From Azospirillum sp. (GTDB lineage: Bacteria > Pseudomonadota > Alphaproteobacteria > Azospirillales > Azospirillaceae), in assembly GCA_027486405.1 (NCBI GenBank), contig JAIXPD010000067.1, positions 1 to 40,256 of the forward strand: DNA of 40,256 nt, written 5' to 3'. A model generated the notes under the pieces. It had not been told where the DNA came from and did no database searches. It worked only from the letters and a program-made list of their open reading frames with translations. This document shows, in pieces, positions 16,066 to 24,973 of this stretch; within the stretch, counting starts at the first letter, position 1; each line of letters opens with the position of its first letter. The translations under genes were made by a program, and so were the position numbers.

Positions 16066-18645
16066 TCAGGGGCAGGGCAGGGCGGGGATGGTGTCAGGGG
16101 CAAGGTCCGCCCCCAGCAGCCCTTCGACGGTCTCGGCCGGGGCCGGACGGGCGAAATGGTAGCCTTGGGCGTATTTGCACATGATGTCGCTCAGATACCC
16201 CGCTTCCTCGGCGTTTTCCACCCCTTCGGCGATGGCGTCCATGGTCAGGATGGTGGCCAGGGTGGCGATCACCTGCACAATGGCCCCGTTGCCCTGGCCC
16301 GAGGATATGGCCTGGACGAAGCTGCGGTCGATTTTCAGCGTGTCCACCGGGAAGCTGTGCAGATAGGCCAGCGAGGAATAGCCGGTGCCGAAATCGTCGA
16401 TGGACAGCCGCACGTCCATGTCGCGGATGCGCTGCATCACCGCGCGGCAATGCTCCGGGTCGGCCATCAGCAGGCTTTCGGTCAATTCCAGCTTCAGGCT
16501 GGACGGCGGGATCGGGGTGGTCGCCAGCAGGTCGGCCACCACCTGCACCAGATCGTCGTCGCGGAACTGGCGGCCGGAGACGTTGACGCTCATGAACAGC
16601 GGCTCGGGGCGGGGGAACCGTTCCTGCCAGACGCGCAATTGCCGGGTCGCCTCGCGCAGCGCCCAGCGGCCCATCGGCACGATCAGGCCGGTTTCCTCGG
16701 CCAGCGGGATGAAATCGTTGGGCGGAACCAAACCACGGTCGGGATGGTTCCAGCGCATCAGCGCCTCGAACCCCGCGATCCGCCCGGTGCGCAGCGACAC
16801 GATGGGCTGATAGTAAAGGCAGAGTTGATCCTGTTCCAACGCCGCCCGCAAATCGGCCTCGGTCCGCATCAGGATCATGGCCTGGCGGCGCAAATGGCTG
16901 TCGAACACGTCGATCCGCGCCCGCCCGCCGGTCTTGGCCCGGTACATGGCAAGGCTGGCGTCGCGCAGCATGTCTTCGGCCCGCTCATAGCCGGTGGCGC
17001 TCAGGGCGACGCCGATGGAGGCGGTCAGCACGATGTCGTGCCCTTCCAGGGTCACGGGCCGGGAAATCGCCTGGGACATTCGTTCGGCCGCCCCCAGCGC
17101 GTCGCCGACATCGTCGATCTCGTCGAGCAGAACGGCGAACTCATCGGCCGTCAGGCGGGCCAGCGTGTCGCCGACGCGGCGGCTGTTGTCCAGGCGCTTG
17201 GCGATGATCTTCAACAGCCGGTCGCCGGTGGCCGAACCAAGGGCGTCGTTGATCGCCTTGAAACGGTCAAGGTCGATCAGAACGGCGGCGAACTGGCGGG
17301 CACCGGCGCGCCGGTTGCGGTCCAACGCCTGCCCGATGCGGTCCAGCAGCAAGGTGCGGTTGGGCAGGCCGGTCATGCTGTCGTGGAAGGCGTCGAACAA
17401 AAGCTGCTGTTCGGCCTTTTTGCGGGCGGTGATGTCGGTCATCGACCCGGCCATGCGGATGGCGCGTCCGTTGTCGTCACGCACGGCCAGGCCGCGCACC
17501 AGCATCCAGGATTCGCCGCCGTCGGCGCGTTGGATGCGGAATTCATGCTGGAGGTGCTTGCGCTCGCCCGACAGATGGAGGTCGATGGCGGTGCGCAAGC
17601 CGTCCAGGTCGCCGGGAACCACACGGTCGAACCATTCGGTGATCGTGCTCGACACCTCCGGCTTGTCCAGGGCCAGCATCGATTTCCAGCGTGGGGAGTA
17701 ATAGATCTCGCCGGTCGGGATGTTCCAATCCCACAGCCCATCGGCGGCCCCGGCGGCGGCGAGCGCGTAACGCTCCTCGCTCTGGCGCAGGCGCTGTTCG
17801 GCGGTCTTGCGGTCGGTGATGTCGGATTGGCTGCCGACCAGCCGGGTCGGTGTCCCCATCGCGTCCCGCGCGGCGATGCCCCGGCAGGCGAACCAGCGGG
17901 TTTCCCCGCTGGCCGTCAGCATCCGGTATTCGGCCTGGAAAGCCCCGTCGGGCGCGTCCTTCAGTCCGTCGAGCGCGCGGAGGAGATCGGGGCGGTCGGC
18001 CGGGTGAACACGGCCCAGCCATTCGTCGGGGCTGTCGGACAGGCCGCCGTCGGGCAGGCCCAACAGCGAGGCCCAACGCGGCGCGTAATAGACCTTGTTG
18101 GTGACGAGATCCCAATCATACAGGCCATCGTTGCTGGCCGCCGCCGCCAGGGCGTAGCGCTCCTCGCTTTTGCGCAGGGCCTGTTCGGCGATCTTGCGGT
18201 CGGTGATGTCGGCGACGGAGCCGACCAGCCGCACCGGATCGCCGTTGGCGTCGCCCACCGCCATGCCTCGGCAGACCAGCCAGCGCCAGGACGGCGCGCA
18301 GGCGGGATCGGCGGCGGCACTGGCCAGACGGACGCGGTGTTCGATCTGAAAGGGGATGGCCAGCCCGACCATCTGCGCCTCGAACGAGGCGTTCAACCAT
18401 TCGATGTCCTCGGGATGGACCAGCGACAGCCAATCACCGGGCCGGTTGGCGTCGCCGGGGGGCAACCCAAGGAATCCCTTGAACCGGGGGGAGAGATACA
18501 GCGTGTCCGTCCGCAGATCCCAATCCCACACCCCTTCGGATCCGGCCTTCTCCGCCAGAAGATATCGGTCGATGTTGCTGCCCAAGACCGTCCTGTCGGA
18601 CCTCCCTGCGGTTGGCCGGGGTGGTGAAACACCGGCCCTGGTCAA
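16066..18645 (-). CDS. Triple-PAS GGDEF-EAL protein, probable c-di-GMP phosphodiesterase
   Basis: This 859-aa cytoplasmic protein has three PAS/PAC units, each starting with a WDWD/YDWD/WDWN motif (about residues 40, 175 and 303), then a GGDEF domain (about 415-580) and an EAL domain (about 590-845). The GGDEF signature is degenerate: ARLTADEF near residue 500, with TA in place of the two glycines, so cyclase activity is doubtful. The EAL domain keeps GFEALMRW near 627 and DDFGTGYSS near 750, consistent with an active phosphodiesterase that lowers c-di-GMP. No membrane segment is seen. The start is uncertain: TTG 18645 gives the full length, and another TTG about 60 bases downstream would also keep all domains. 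The signal bound by the PAS units is unknown. Confidence 0.92.
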   Translation of the reverse strand: MTRAGVSPPRPTAGRSDRTVLGSNIDRYLLAEKAGSEGVWDWDLRTDTLYLSPRFKGFLGLPPGDANRPGDWLSLVHPEDIEWLNASFEAQMVGLAIPFQIEHRVRLASAAADPACAPSWRWLVCRGMAVGDANGDPVRLVGSVADITDRKIAEQALRKSEERYALAAAASNDGLYDWDLVTNKVYYAPRWASLLGLPDGGLSDSPDEWLGRVHPADRPDLLRALDGLKDAPDGAFQAEYRMLTASGETRWFACRGIAARDAMGTPTRLVGSQSDITDRKTAEQRLRQSEERYALAAAGAADGLWDWNIPTGEIYYSPRWKSMLALDKPEVSSTITEWFDRVVPGDLDGLRTAIDLHLSGERKHLQHEFRIQRADGGESWMLVRGLAVRDDNGRAIRMAGSMTDITARKKAEQQLLFDAFHDSMTGLPNRTLLLDRIGQALDRNRRAGARQFAAVLIDLDRFKAINDALGSATGDRLLKIIAKRLDNSRRVGDTLARLTADEFAVLLDEIDDVGDALGAAERMSQAISRPVTLEGHDIVLTASIGVALSATGYERAEDMLRDASLAMYRAKTGGRARIDVFDSHLRRQAMILMRTEADLRAALEQDQLCLYYQPIVSLRTGRIAGFEALMRWNHPDRGLVPPNDFIPLAEETGLIVPMGRWALREATRQLRVWQERFPRPEPLFMSVNVSGRQFRDDDLVQVVADLLATTPIPPSSLKLELTESLLMADPEHCRAVMQRIRDMDVRLSIDDFGTGYSSLAYLHSFPVDTLKIDRSFVQAISSGQGNGAIVQVIATLATILTMDAIAEGVENAEEAGYLSDIMCKYAQGYHFARPAPAETVEGLLGADLAPDTIPALPCP

Positions 18646-18799
18646 CGTGATGATTGATTCAGCGTGTTATTCTAATGTTTGTGGCATTAACGAGCAATCA
18701 AGAGAGGGTTCGGGTATCTCCGGAGGCGTTCAATGTCAAGTCCCTGCCGACAAAAGCCGGTCTGGCGACGCCGATCTCTTCCTGTTAGAGCTTTGGCTT

Positions 18800-19531
18800 A
18801 TGGACTGGAGCGACCGGGGAATCCTTTTGGCGACCCGCCCGCAGGGGGAAGGATCGGTGGTGGCGACACTGCTGGCCCGCAACCATGGGCGGCATTCCGG
18901 TGTCGTCGCGGGCGGCCGTTCCCCGCGTTTGCGCGGCGCGCTGGAGCCGGGAACGCTGTTGGCGGTGCGCTGGCGCGGCCGGTTGGCCGACCATCTGGGG
19001 CAGTTCACGGTGGAGCCGGAAGCCGCCTACGCCGCGCGCTTTTTTGACGCGGCCCCGCGACTGGCCGCGCTGTCCAGCGCCTGCGCTCTGCTGGACGCCG
19101 CGTTGGCCGATCATGAGCCGCACCCGGCGCTGTTCGACGGGCTGTTGGCCCTGTTCGATCTGCTCGACGGGCCGGTCTGGGCCGAATCCTACGTCCGGTG
19201 GGAGGTGGGGGTGTTGGCCGAGTTGGGATTCGGCCTGGATCTCGACCGTTGCGCGGTGTCGGGGGCGAACGACTATCTGGCCTATGTCAGCCCGCGCACC
19301 GGGCGCGCCGTCACCGCATCGGTCGGGGAACCGTACCGCGACCGGCTGTTGCCGCTGCCCGATTTCCTGGCCGGGCGCGGCGGCGGCGGGCCGGTGGAGG
19401 TTCTGGCGGGCCTGCGGCTGACCGGCCATTTTCTGGAACGCCACCTGCTGAACGGCGCGCTGCCGCCCGCGCGGGCGCGCCTTCTGGAACGTTACGCGAA
19501 CGCGGTGGCGCGCGGCGATCAGATCGGGTAG
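18800..19531 (+). CDS. recO: DNA repair protein RecO
   Basis: This 243-aa protein loads RecA onto SSB-coated DNA together with RecR in the RecFOR gap-repair pathway. The N-terminal OB fold starts with MDWSDRGILLATRPQGEGS, typical of RecO, with the family's GxxRSP-like segment (VAGGRSPRLRG). The following helical domain contains YVRWEVGVLAELGFGLDL. The zinc-finger cysteines of some RecO proteins are not evident. ATG 18800 gives the standard N-terminus; the upstream ribosome binding site is weak. Only 9 bp separate it from parC, so they probably form an operon. It is divergent from the PAS-GGDEF-EAL gene. Confidence 0.93.
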   Translation: MDWSDRGILLATRPQGEGSVVATLLARNHGRHSGVVAGGRSPRLRGALEPGTLLAVRWRGRLADHLGQFTVEPEAAYAARFFDAAPRLAALSSACALLDAALADHEPHPALFDGLLALFDLLDGPVWAESYVRWEVGVLAELGFGLDLDRCAVSGANDYLAYVSPRTGRAVTASVGEPYRDRLLPLPDFLAGRGGGGPVEVLAGLRLTGHFLERHLLNGALPPARARLLERYANAVARGDQIG

Positions 19532-19540
19532 ACAGGCGGC

Positions 19541-21766
19541 ATGAAGCCGCAAGACCCCGCTCTCGACATCCTCGAAAAGCCGCTGGCCGATGCGCTCGGC
19601 GAGCGTTACCTCAGCTACGCGCTGTCCACCATCATGTCCCGGTCGCTGCCTGATGTGCGCGACGGGCTGAAGCCGGTGCACCGTCGGCTGATGTTCGCCA
19701 TGAGCCAGCTTCGGCTGGAACCGACGACTCCGCCCAAGAAATGCGCCCGCGTCGTCGGCGACGTCATCGGCAAATTCCACCCGCACGGCGACACCTCGGT
19801 CTATGACGCGCTGGTGCGTCTGGCCCAGGATTTCGCCGTCCGTTATCCGCTGATCGACGGGCAGGGCAATTTCGGCAACATCGACGGCGACAACGCCGCC
19901 GCCATGCGGTACACCGAAGCCCGCCTGACCGAGGTCGCCAAGGCCCTGCTGGAGGGCATCGACGAGGACGCCGTCGATTTCCGCCCGACCTACGACGGCG
20001 ACGGCGACGAACCGGCGGTCCTGCCCGCCAATTTCCCGAATTTGCTGGCCAACGGGTCGAGCGGCATCGCCGTCGGCATGGCCACCAACATCCCGCCGCA
20101 CAACGTCGGCGAGATTTGCGACGCGCTGAAGCACCTGATCAAGCACCGCGACGCGTCGATCGACACGCTGGTCGGCTTCATGCCCGGCCCGGATTTTCCC
20201 ACCGGCGGCGTGCTGGTCGAACCGCGCGAGAGCGTGGTGGAGGCGTACCGCACCGGGCGCGGGGCCTTCCGCCTGCGCGCCCGCTGGGAGGTGGAGAAGC
20301 TGGCGCAAGGCACCTGGCAGGTTGTCGTGACCGAAATGCCCTATCAGGTGCCAAAGGCCCGGCTGGTGGAGAAGATCGCCGAGCTGCTGACCGCCAAAAA
20401 GCTGATTCTGCTGGAAGACATCCGCGACGAATCGGCGGAGGACGTGCGGCTGGTCCTGGTTCCGAAAAGCCGGAACGTGGATCCCGAAGTGCTGATGGCC
20501 TCGCTGTTCCAGGCCACCGACCTGGAGATCCGCTTCTCGCTGAACATGAACGTGCTCGACGCCGACCATGTTCCGCGCGTGATGAACCTGCGCGAGGTGC
20601 TGCAAGCCTTCCTCGACCACCGGCACGAGGTGTTGGTCCGGCGGTCGCGCCACCGGCTGGCCCAGATCGAACACCGGCTGGAGATTCTCGGCGGCTATCT
20701 CGTCGCCTACCTCAATCTGGACGAGGTGATCCGCATCATCCGCGAAGAGGATGAGCCGAAACAGGATCTGATGCGGGCCTTCGCCCTGACCGACGTGCAG
20801 GCCGACGCCATCCTCAACATGCGTCTGCGCAATTTGCGCAAGCTGGAGGAGATGGAGATCCGCCGGGAAAACGACGCGCTGACCACCGAAAAGAACGGCC
20901 TGACCGAACTGTTGGGCGACGAGGTTCTGCGGTGGAAGCGGATCGCCGACGGGGTGGCGGAGATCAAGAAGAAGTTCGGCGGCGGCGCGCTGGGCAAGCG
21001 GCGCACCGACATCGCCGACGCCCCCGCCATCATCGACGTCCCGTTGGAGGCGATGGTGGAGCGCGAGCCGGTGACGGTCATCTGCTCCAAAATGGGCTGG
21101 ATTCGCGCGGTGCGCGGCCATCTGACCGACGCCGATCAGGAGGATGTGAAGTACAAGGACGGCGATTCGCGCGGCTTCATCATCCCGTGCGAAACCACCG
21201 ACAAGCTGCTTGTCTTCGCCAGCAACGGGAAATTCTTCACGTTGGGGGTGGACAAGCTGCCGCGCGGGCGCGGCTTTGGCGAGCCGATCCGCCTGATGAT
21301 CGACCTGGGCAACGACGTCGACATCATCGATCTGTTCCGTCACCAGCCCGGCCGCAAGCTGCTGGTCGCCTCCGACGACGGGCGCGGATTCCAGGTGGAG
21401 GAGGTCGAGGTTCTGGCCCAGACCCGGACCGGCAAGCAGGTGCTGAATCTGGAGGATGGCCGCAGCGCCCGGCTCTGTCATCCGTTGACCGGCGACCATC
21501 TGGCGGTGATCGGCAACAACCGCAAGCTCGTCGTCATCCCGCTGATCCAGGTTCCGGTGATGGCGCGTGGCAAGGGCGTCCAGTTGCAGAAATACAAGGA
21601 CGCCAGCCTGTCCGACGTGAAGAGCTTCGCCCTGGCCGACGGGTTGACCTGGAAGCATGGGGAGCGGCAATTCACCGTCACCGACCTGACCGGCTGGTTG
21701 AGCGACCGCGCCGGAGTCGGCAAGCTGCCGCCCAACGGCTTCCCCAAATCGAACCGCTTCACCTGA
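19541..21766 (+). CDS. parC: DNA topoisomerase IV subunit A
   Basis: This 741-aa subunit decatenates replicated chromosomes together with ParE. It has the type IIA core (YLSYALSTIMSRSLPDVRDG) and catalytic Tyr124 in AMRYTEARL. No intact GyrA box is seen and the C-terminal domain is short, which identifies ParC rather than GyrA. Quinolone-determining positions are Thr85 and Asp89 (HPHGDTSVYD), corresponding to E. coli Ser80 and Glu84; Thr and Asp may be the natural residues here. ATG 19541 follows AGGCGG. A stem-loop lies 15 bp after the stop. gyrA is only about 6.3 kb upstream on the same strand. Confidence 0.97.
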   Translation: MKPQDPALDILEKPLADALGERYLSYALSTIMSRSLPDVRDGLKPVHRRLMFAMSQLRLEPTTPPKKCARVVGDVIGKFHPHGDTSVYDALVRLAQDFAVRYPLIDGQGNFGNIDGDNAAAMRYTEARLTEVAKALLEGIDEDAVDFRPTYDGDGDEPAVLPANFPNLLANGSSGIAVGMATNIPPHNVGEICDALKHLIKHRDASIDTLVGFMPGPDFPTGGVLVEPRESVVEAYRTGRGAFRLRARWEVEKLAQGTWQVVVTEMPYQVPKARLVEKIAELLTAKKLILLEDIRDESAEDVRLVLVPKSRNVDPEVLMASLFQATDLEIRFSLNMNVLDADHVPRVMNLREVLQAFLDHRHEVLVRRSRHRLAQIEHRLEILGGYLVAYLNLDEVIRIIREEDEPKQDLMRAFALTDVQADAILNMRLRNLRKLEEMEIRRENDALTTEKNGLTELLGDEVLRWKRIADGVAEIKKKFGGGALGKRRTDIADAPAIIDVPLEAMVEREPVTVICSKMGWIRAVRGHLTDADQEDVKYKDGDSRGFIIPCETTDKLLVFASNGKFFTLGVDKLPRGRGFGEPIRLMIDLGNDVDIIDLFRHQPGRKLLVASDDGRGFQVEEVEVLAQTRTGKQVLNLEDGRSARLCHPLTGDHLAVIGNNRKLVVIPLIQVPVMARGKGVQLQKYKDASLSDVKSFALADGLTWKHGERQFTVTDLTGWLSDRAGVGKLPPNGFPKSNRFT

Positions 21767-21780
21767 GTGGGGGCGGTGTC

Positions 21781-21808
21781 ATCGGCGCGGGCTGAGGCCT
21801 GCGCCGAT
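21781..21808 (+). terminator. Stem-loop after parC
   Basis: Twelve-base arms ATCGGCGCGGGC and GCCTGCGCCGAT pair fully apart from one G-U, with loop TGAG. It has no T run, so it may be a weak terminator or an mRNA 3'-end stabiliser. Confidence 0.5.
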
Positions 21809-21845
21809 AAACCTCTGAATCCATACGCGCAATTGCGCTTCGGCC

Positions 21846-21875
21846 TTGATTGCGACCGTTGGCTTCCTGCATAAT
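21846..21875 (+). promoter_or_regulatory. Candidate sigma70 promoter for TRAP binding-protein gene
   Basis: TTGATT (21846-21851) and CATAAT (21870-21875) are separated by 18 bp in the 402-bp gap 21767-22168. Apart from this promoter, the parC stem-loop and the small ORF starting at 21948, nothing else is seen in the gap. Confidence 0.45.
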
Positions 21876-21947
21876 CCGTTCAGCAAAAGAAAGCTGGGAC
21901 GGATCGGCCTTACGGTCGGCGGCAGGCCCGGACGGAGGGAGGAACGC

Positions 21948-22172
21948 ATGACCGCCGATGGTCCGATGGGATGGTGTGCCGCCGTGTCTGGGCGCGCGCC
22001 AACCATGGCCGTTGATCATGCGCTGTCCGTGACTGCCGAGCGTGCATCCCCCTATTTCCCGCTTTCCCTGCTCGTCCTGACGCACCGTTCCCGCAAGACG
22101 GACGGGCGCGACGGGGTTCAGACACGCTTCACGAACCCGAAACCGAGAATGGACAAGGGAGCCTCTTCATGA
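21948..22172 (+). CDS. Possible small ORF coupled to TRAP binding-protein gene
   Basis: This frame encodes 74 aa, starting at an ATG with an unusually good ribosome binding site (GGAGGGAGGAAC) and ending in TGA that overlaps the next gene's ATG as ATGA. The peptide matches no family I know and has no clear signal or membrane segment. Its third-position GC is lower than in neighbouring genes, which argues against a long-conserved protein. It may be a leader ORF that couples ribosomes to the binding-protein gene, or a chance frame in the 5' untranslated region. Confidence 0.3.
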   Translation: MTADGPMGWCAAVSGRAPTMAVDHALSVTAERASPYFPLSLLVLTHRSRKTDGRDGVQTRFTNPKPRMDKGASS

Positions 22173-23266
22173 AACGCCGCGCATTTTTGACCTCCGCCGG
22201 TGTGGGCGTCGCCGCCAGCACGTTGGCGGCCCCGGCCATCGCGCAAACGAACCCTGAAATCAAGTGGCGCTGTGCGTCCAGCTTCCCCAAGAGCCTGGAC
22301 ACCATCTATGGCGGTGCCGAATTCGTCGCCCGTCGCGTGGCGGAACTGACCGACGGCAAGTTCCAGATCCGCGTGTTCGCCGGTGGCGAAATCGTTCCGG
22401 CCCTCCAGGTGCTGGACGCGGTGAAGGACAACACCATCGAGTGCGGCCACACCGTCTCCTATTACTACGTCGGCAAGGATCCGACCTTCGCCTTTGATTC
22501 GGCGATGCCGTTCGGCCTGAACGCACGTCAGCAGAACGCCTGGATGCGCCACGGTGGCGGTCTGGAGCTGATGCGCGAATTTTTCGCCGGTTACAACATC
22601 GTCCAATTCTCGGCGGGCAACACCGGCACCCAGATGGGCGGCTGGTTCCGCAAGGAAATCAAGACGGTCGAGGATCTGAAGGGCCTGAAGTTCCGCATCG
22701 GCGGCTACGCCGGGACCATCATGTCCAAGCTGGGCGTGGTCCCGCAGCAGATCGGCGGCGGCGATATTTATCCGGCGCTGGAAAAGGGAACCATCGACGG
22801 GGCCGAGTGGGTCGGCCCCTACGACGATGAAAAGCTCGGCTTCAACAAGGTCGCCAAGTACTATTATTATCCGGGCTGGTGGGAAGGCGGGCCGCAGGTG
22901 TCCTTCCTGACCAACAAGGCGCAGTATGAGGCGCTGCCCAAGCAGTACAAGGTTGCGTTGGAAACGGCCTGCGCCGAAGCCACGCTGGACATGATCGCCA
23001 AGTACGACGTTCAGAACATGAACGCGCTGAAGAGCTTGGTCGCGTCGGGCACGCAACTGCGCCCCTATCCGAACGAAGTCTTGCAGGCGTGCTACCAGGC
23101 CGCCATTGAGACTTACGAGGCCGAAGCCGCCAAGAACGAGAAGTTCAAGAAGGTCTTCGACCAGTGGCGCAAGTTCCGTGAGGACGAATATCTGTGGTTC
23201 CGCGTTGCGGAGTACAGCTTCGACCGCTTCGTCTACGCCGCCCCGCCGTTGGCGTCGAAGAAGTAA
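22169..23266 (+). CDS. TRAP transporter substrate-binding protein, TakP-like (2-oxo acid)
   Basis: The 365-aa periplasmic protein starts with a twin-arginine-type signal (MKRRAFLTSAGVGVAAS...AIA, cleavage after about residue 25). The mature part closely follows, from memory, the Rhodobacter sphaeroides alpha-keto acid binding protein TakP: FPKSLDTIYGGAE, YYYVGKDPTFAF, PFGLNARQ, GDIYPALEKGTIDG, EWVGPYDDEKLGF and YYYPGWWEGGP. Its likely ligands are pyruvate and other 2-oxo acids, presented to the DctQ/DctM-type permease encoded downstream on the opposite strand. ATG 22169 follows AAGGGAGCC. A terminator lies 42 bp after the stop. Confidence 0.92.
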   Translation: MKRRAFLTSAGVGVAASTLAAPAIAQTNPEIKWRCASSFPKSLDTIYGGAEFVARRVAELTDGKFQIRVFAGGEIVPALQVLDAVKDNTIECGHTVSYYYVGKDPTFAFDSAMPFGLNARQQNAWMRHGGGLELMREFFAGYNIVQFSAGNTGTQMGGWFRKEIKTVEDLKGLKFRIGGYAGTIMSKLGVVPQQIGGGDIYPALEKGTIDGAEWVGPYDDEKLGFNKVAKYYYYPGWWEGGPQVSFLTNKAQYEALPKQYKVALETACAEATLDMIAKYDVQNMNALKSLVASGTQLRPYPNEVLQACYQAAIETYEAEAAKNEKFKKVFDQWRKFREDEYLWFRVAEYSFDRFVYAAPPLASKK

Positions 23267-23308
23267 GTCGGACGGGCTGAGCCGTCAGACGGTTTGACTG
23301 TTGCAAAG

Positions 23309-23336
23309 AAGGCTCCGCAATCGCGGGGCCTTTTTT
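23309..23336 (+). terminator. Rho-independent terminator of TRAP binding-protein gene
   Basis: Stem GGCTCCGC (23311-23318), loop AATC, arm GCGGGGCC with one G-U pair, then six T residues (23331-23336). Confidence 0.9.
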
Positions 23337-23385
23337 GTTGCCCGGTGCACGGCGGTGCGTCGCGTGAACCCTCCACCGGTCAGGC

Positions 23386-23416
23386 AAAAAAAGGGGGCTG
23401 GACAACGCCAGCCCCC
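23386..23416 (-). terminator. Rho-independent terminator of TRAP permease operon
   Basis: On the minus strand the arms GGGGGCTGG and CCAGCCCCC (23393-23401 with 23408-23416) form a perfect 9-bp stem followed by seven T residues. It lies about 36 bp after the DctM-type stop. Confidence 0.9.
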
Positions 23417-23452
23417 GGTCGATTGGAGGATCGATAGACTTACAGGTCGCGG

Positions 23453-24955
23453 TTACTTTTGCTGCTGCAACTGCTTCATGATGTCGTTGGCCGAATCGTC
23501 GGTGGAGCCAAAGGGAGGGGCAACGTCGTTGGTGTCCATGGCCGGGATCTCGATCTTCACCTTGTCCAAATCCACCTTGGTCCCACGGTCAAGACCGGCT
23601 TCGATCAGGCTGGGGAAGGCGATGACGATGGCCACCATGATGATCTGGATGATAACGAACGGCACGGCACCCCAATAGATCTGCCCGGTCGTCACCTTGG
23701 GGATCATCTTGCCGGTGATCTTGTCGAGGTAATCGGACCGTGGGGCGACGCTGCGCAGATAGAACAGGGCGAAGCCAAAGGGCGGATGCATGAAGCTGGT
23801 CTGCATGTTCACGCCCAGCAGCACGCCGAACCAAATCAGGTCGATGCCCAGCTTTTCCGCCACCGGCCCCAGCAGCGGGACGATGATGAAGGCCAACTCG
23901 AAGAAATCGAGGAAGAAGGCCAGCACAAACACCAGAATGTTGACGACGATCAGGAAGCCCAACTGGCCGCCCGGCAGGCCGGTCAACAGATGCTCGACCC
24001 ACAGATCGCCGTTCACCGCGCGGAACACCAGACCGAACACGGTTGACCCGATCAGGATGAACACGACGAAGGTGGACAGCTTGGCGGTGGTGTCCATCGC
24101 CTGACGCATCAGCGACCAGCTCAATTGCCGCTTGGCCAGGGCCAGCAGGATCGCACCGGCGGCCCCCATCGCGCCGCCTTCTGTCGGGGTGGCGATGCCC
24201 AGGAAGATGGTGCCGAGCACCAGGAAGATCAGGAACAGCGGCGGGACCAGGGTGGTGACGACGCGCAGCGCCAGCTTGAAACCGCGCAGGCTGCGGGCCT
24301 CCGGCGGCAGGGCCGGAACCGATTCCGGGCGGATGATGCTGATGAGCAGGATGTAACCGGCGTACAGGGCGGTCAGCACCAGGCCGGGGATCATCGCACC
24401 GGCGTACATGTCGCCGACCGAACGGCCCAACTGGTCGGCCAGGATGATGAGCACCAGCGACGGCGGGATGATCTGCGCCAGCGTGCCCGATGCGGCGATG
24501 ACGCCGCTGGCGATGCGGCGGTCATAGCCGTAGCGCAGCATGATCGGCAGCGAGATCAGACCCATGGAGATGACCGACGCGGCCACAACGCCGGTGGTCG
24601 CCGCCAGCAGCGCGCCGACGAAGATCACGGCGTAGGCCAGACCACCGCGCAGCGGGCCGAACAATTGCCCGATGGTGTCGAGCAGATCCTCGGCCATGCC
24701 GGATCGCTCAAGGATCAGACCCATGAAGGTGAAAAAGGGAATGGCGAGCAGCGTGTCGTTGCGCATGATGCCAAACACGCGTTCGGGCAGCGCCTGGGCC
24801 AGCGCCGGGGTCAACAGACCCAGCTCAATGCCGATGAGGCCAAAGGCCAGACCGTTGGCGGCCAGCGCGAAGGCGACCGGGAACCCCATCAGCAGGAACA
24901 GCACCAGGGCACCGAACATCAGCGGTGCCATGTTGGCGGTGACAAACTCGATCAT
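23453..24955 (-). CDS. TRAP transporter large permease subunit, DctM/TakM type
   Basis: This 500-aa inner-membrane protein has about 12 or more hydrophobic segments and is the transport subunit that uses a Na+ gradient. Family-like segments are PVAFALAANGLAFGLIG, IPFFTFMGLILERSGMAEDLLDTI, ASGTLAQIIPPSLVLIIL and GIATPTEGGAMGAAGA. The C-terminal ~50 residues are hydrophilic and extend beyond the usual end of DctM proteins (EIPAMDTNDVAPPFG...). ATG 24955 lies 18 bp after the small-subunit stop. The gene converges on its probable binding-protein gene, each with its own terminator between them. Confidence 0.94.
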   Translation of the reverse strand: MIEFVTANMAPLMFGALVLFLLMGFPVAFALAANGLAFGLIGIELGLLTPALAQALPERVFGIMRNDTLLAIPFFTFMGLILERSGMAEDLLDTIGQLFGPLRGGLAYAVIFVGALLAATTGVVAASVISMGLISLPIMLRYGYDRRIASGVIAASGTLAQIIPPSLVLIILADQLGRSVGDMYAGAMIPGLVLTALYAGYILLISIIRPESVPALPPEARSLRGFKLALRVVTTLVPPLFLIFLVLGTIFLGIATPTEGGAMGAAGAILLALAKRQLSWSLMRQAMDTTAKLSTFVVFILIGSTVFGLVFRAVNGDLWVEHLLTGLPGGQLGFLIVVNILVFVLAFFLDFFELAFIIVPLLGPVAEKLGIDLIWFGVLLGVNMQTSFMHPPFGFALFYLRSVAPRSDYLDKITGKMIPKVTTGQIYWGAVPFVIIQIIMVAIVIAFPSLIEAGLDRGTKVDLDKVKIEIPAMDTNDVAPPFGSTDDSANDIMKQLQQQK

Positions 24956-24973
24956 GTCGGTTGCTCCCGATTC

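Noticed and set aside
15931..18627. Long plus-strand frame opposite the PAS-GGDEF-EAL gene
   Set aside because: It is a shadow of a gene with clear catalytic motifs; its translation is low-complexity His/Gln/Gly-rich.
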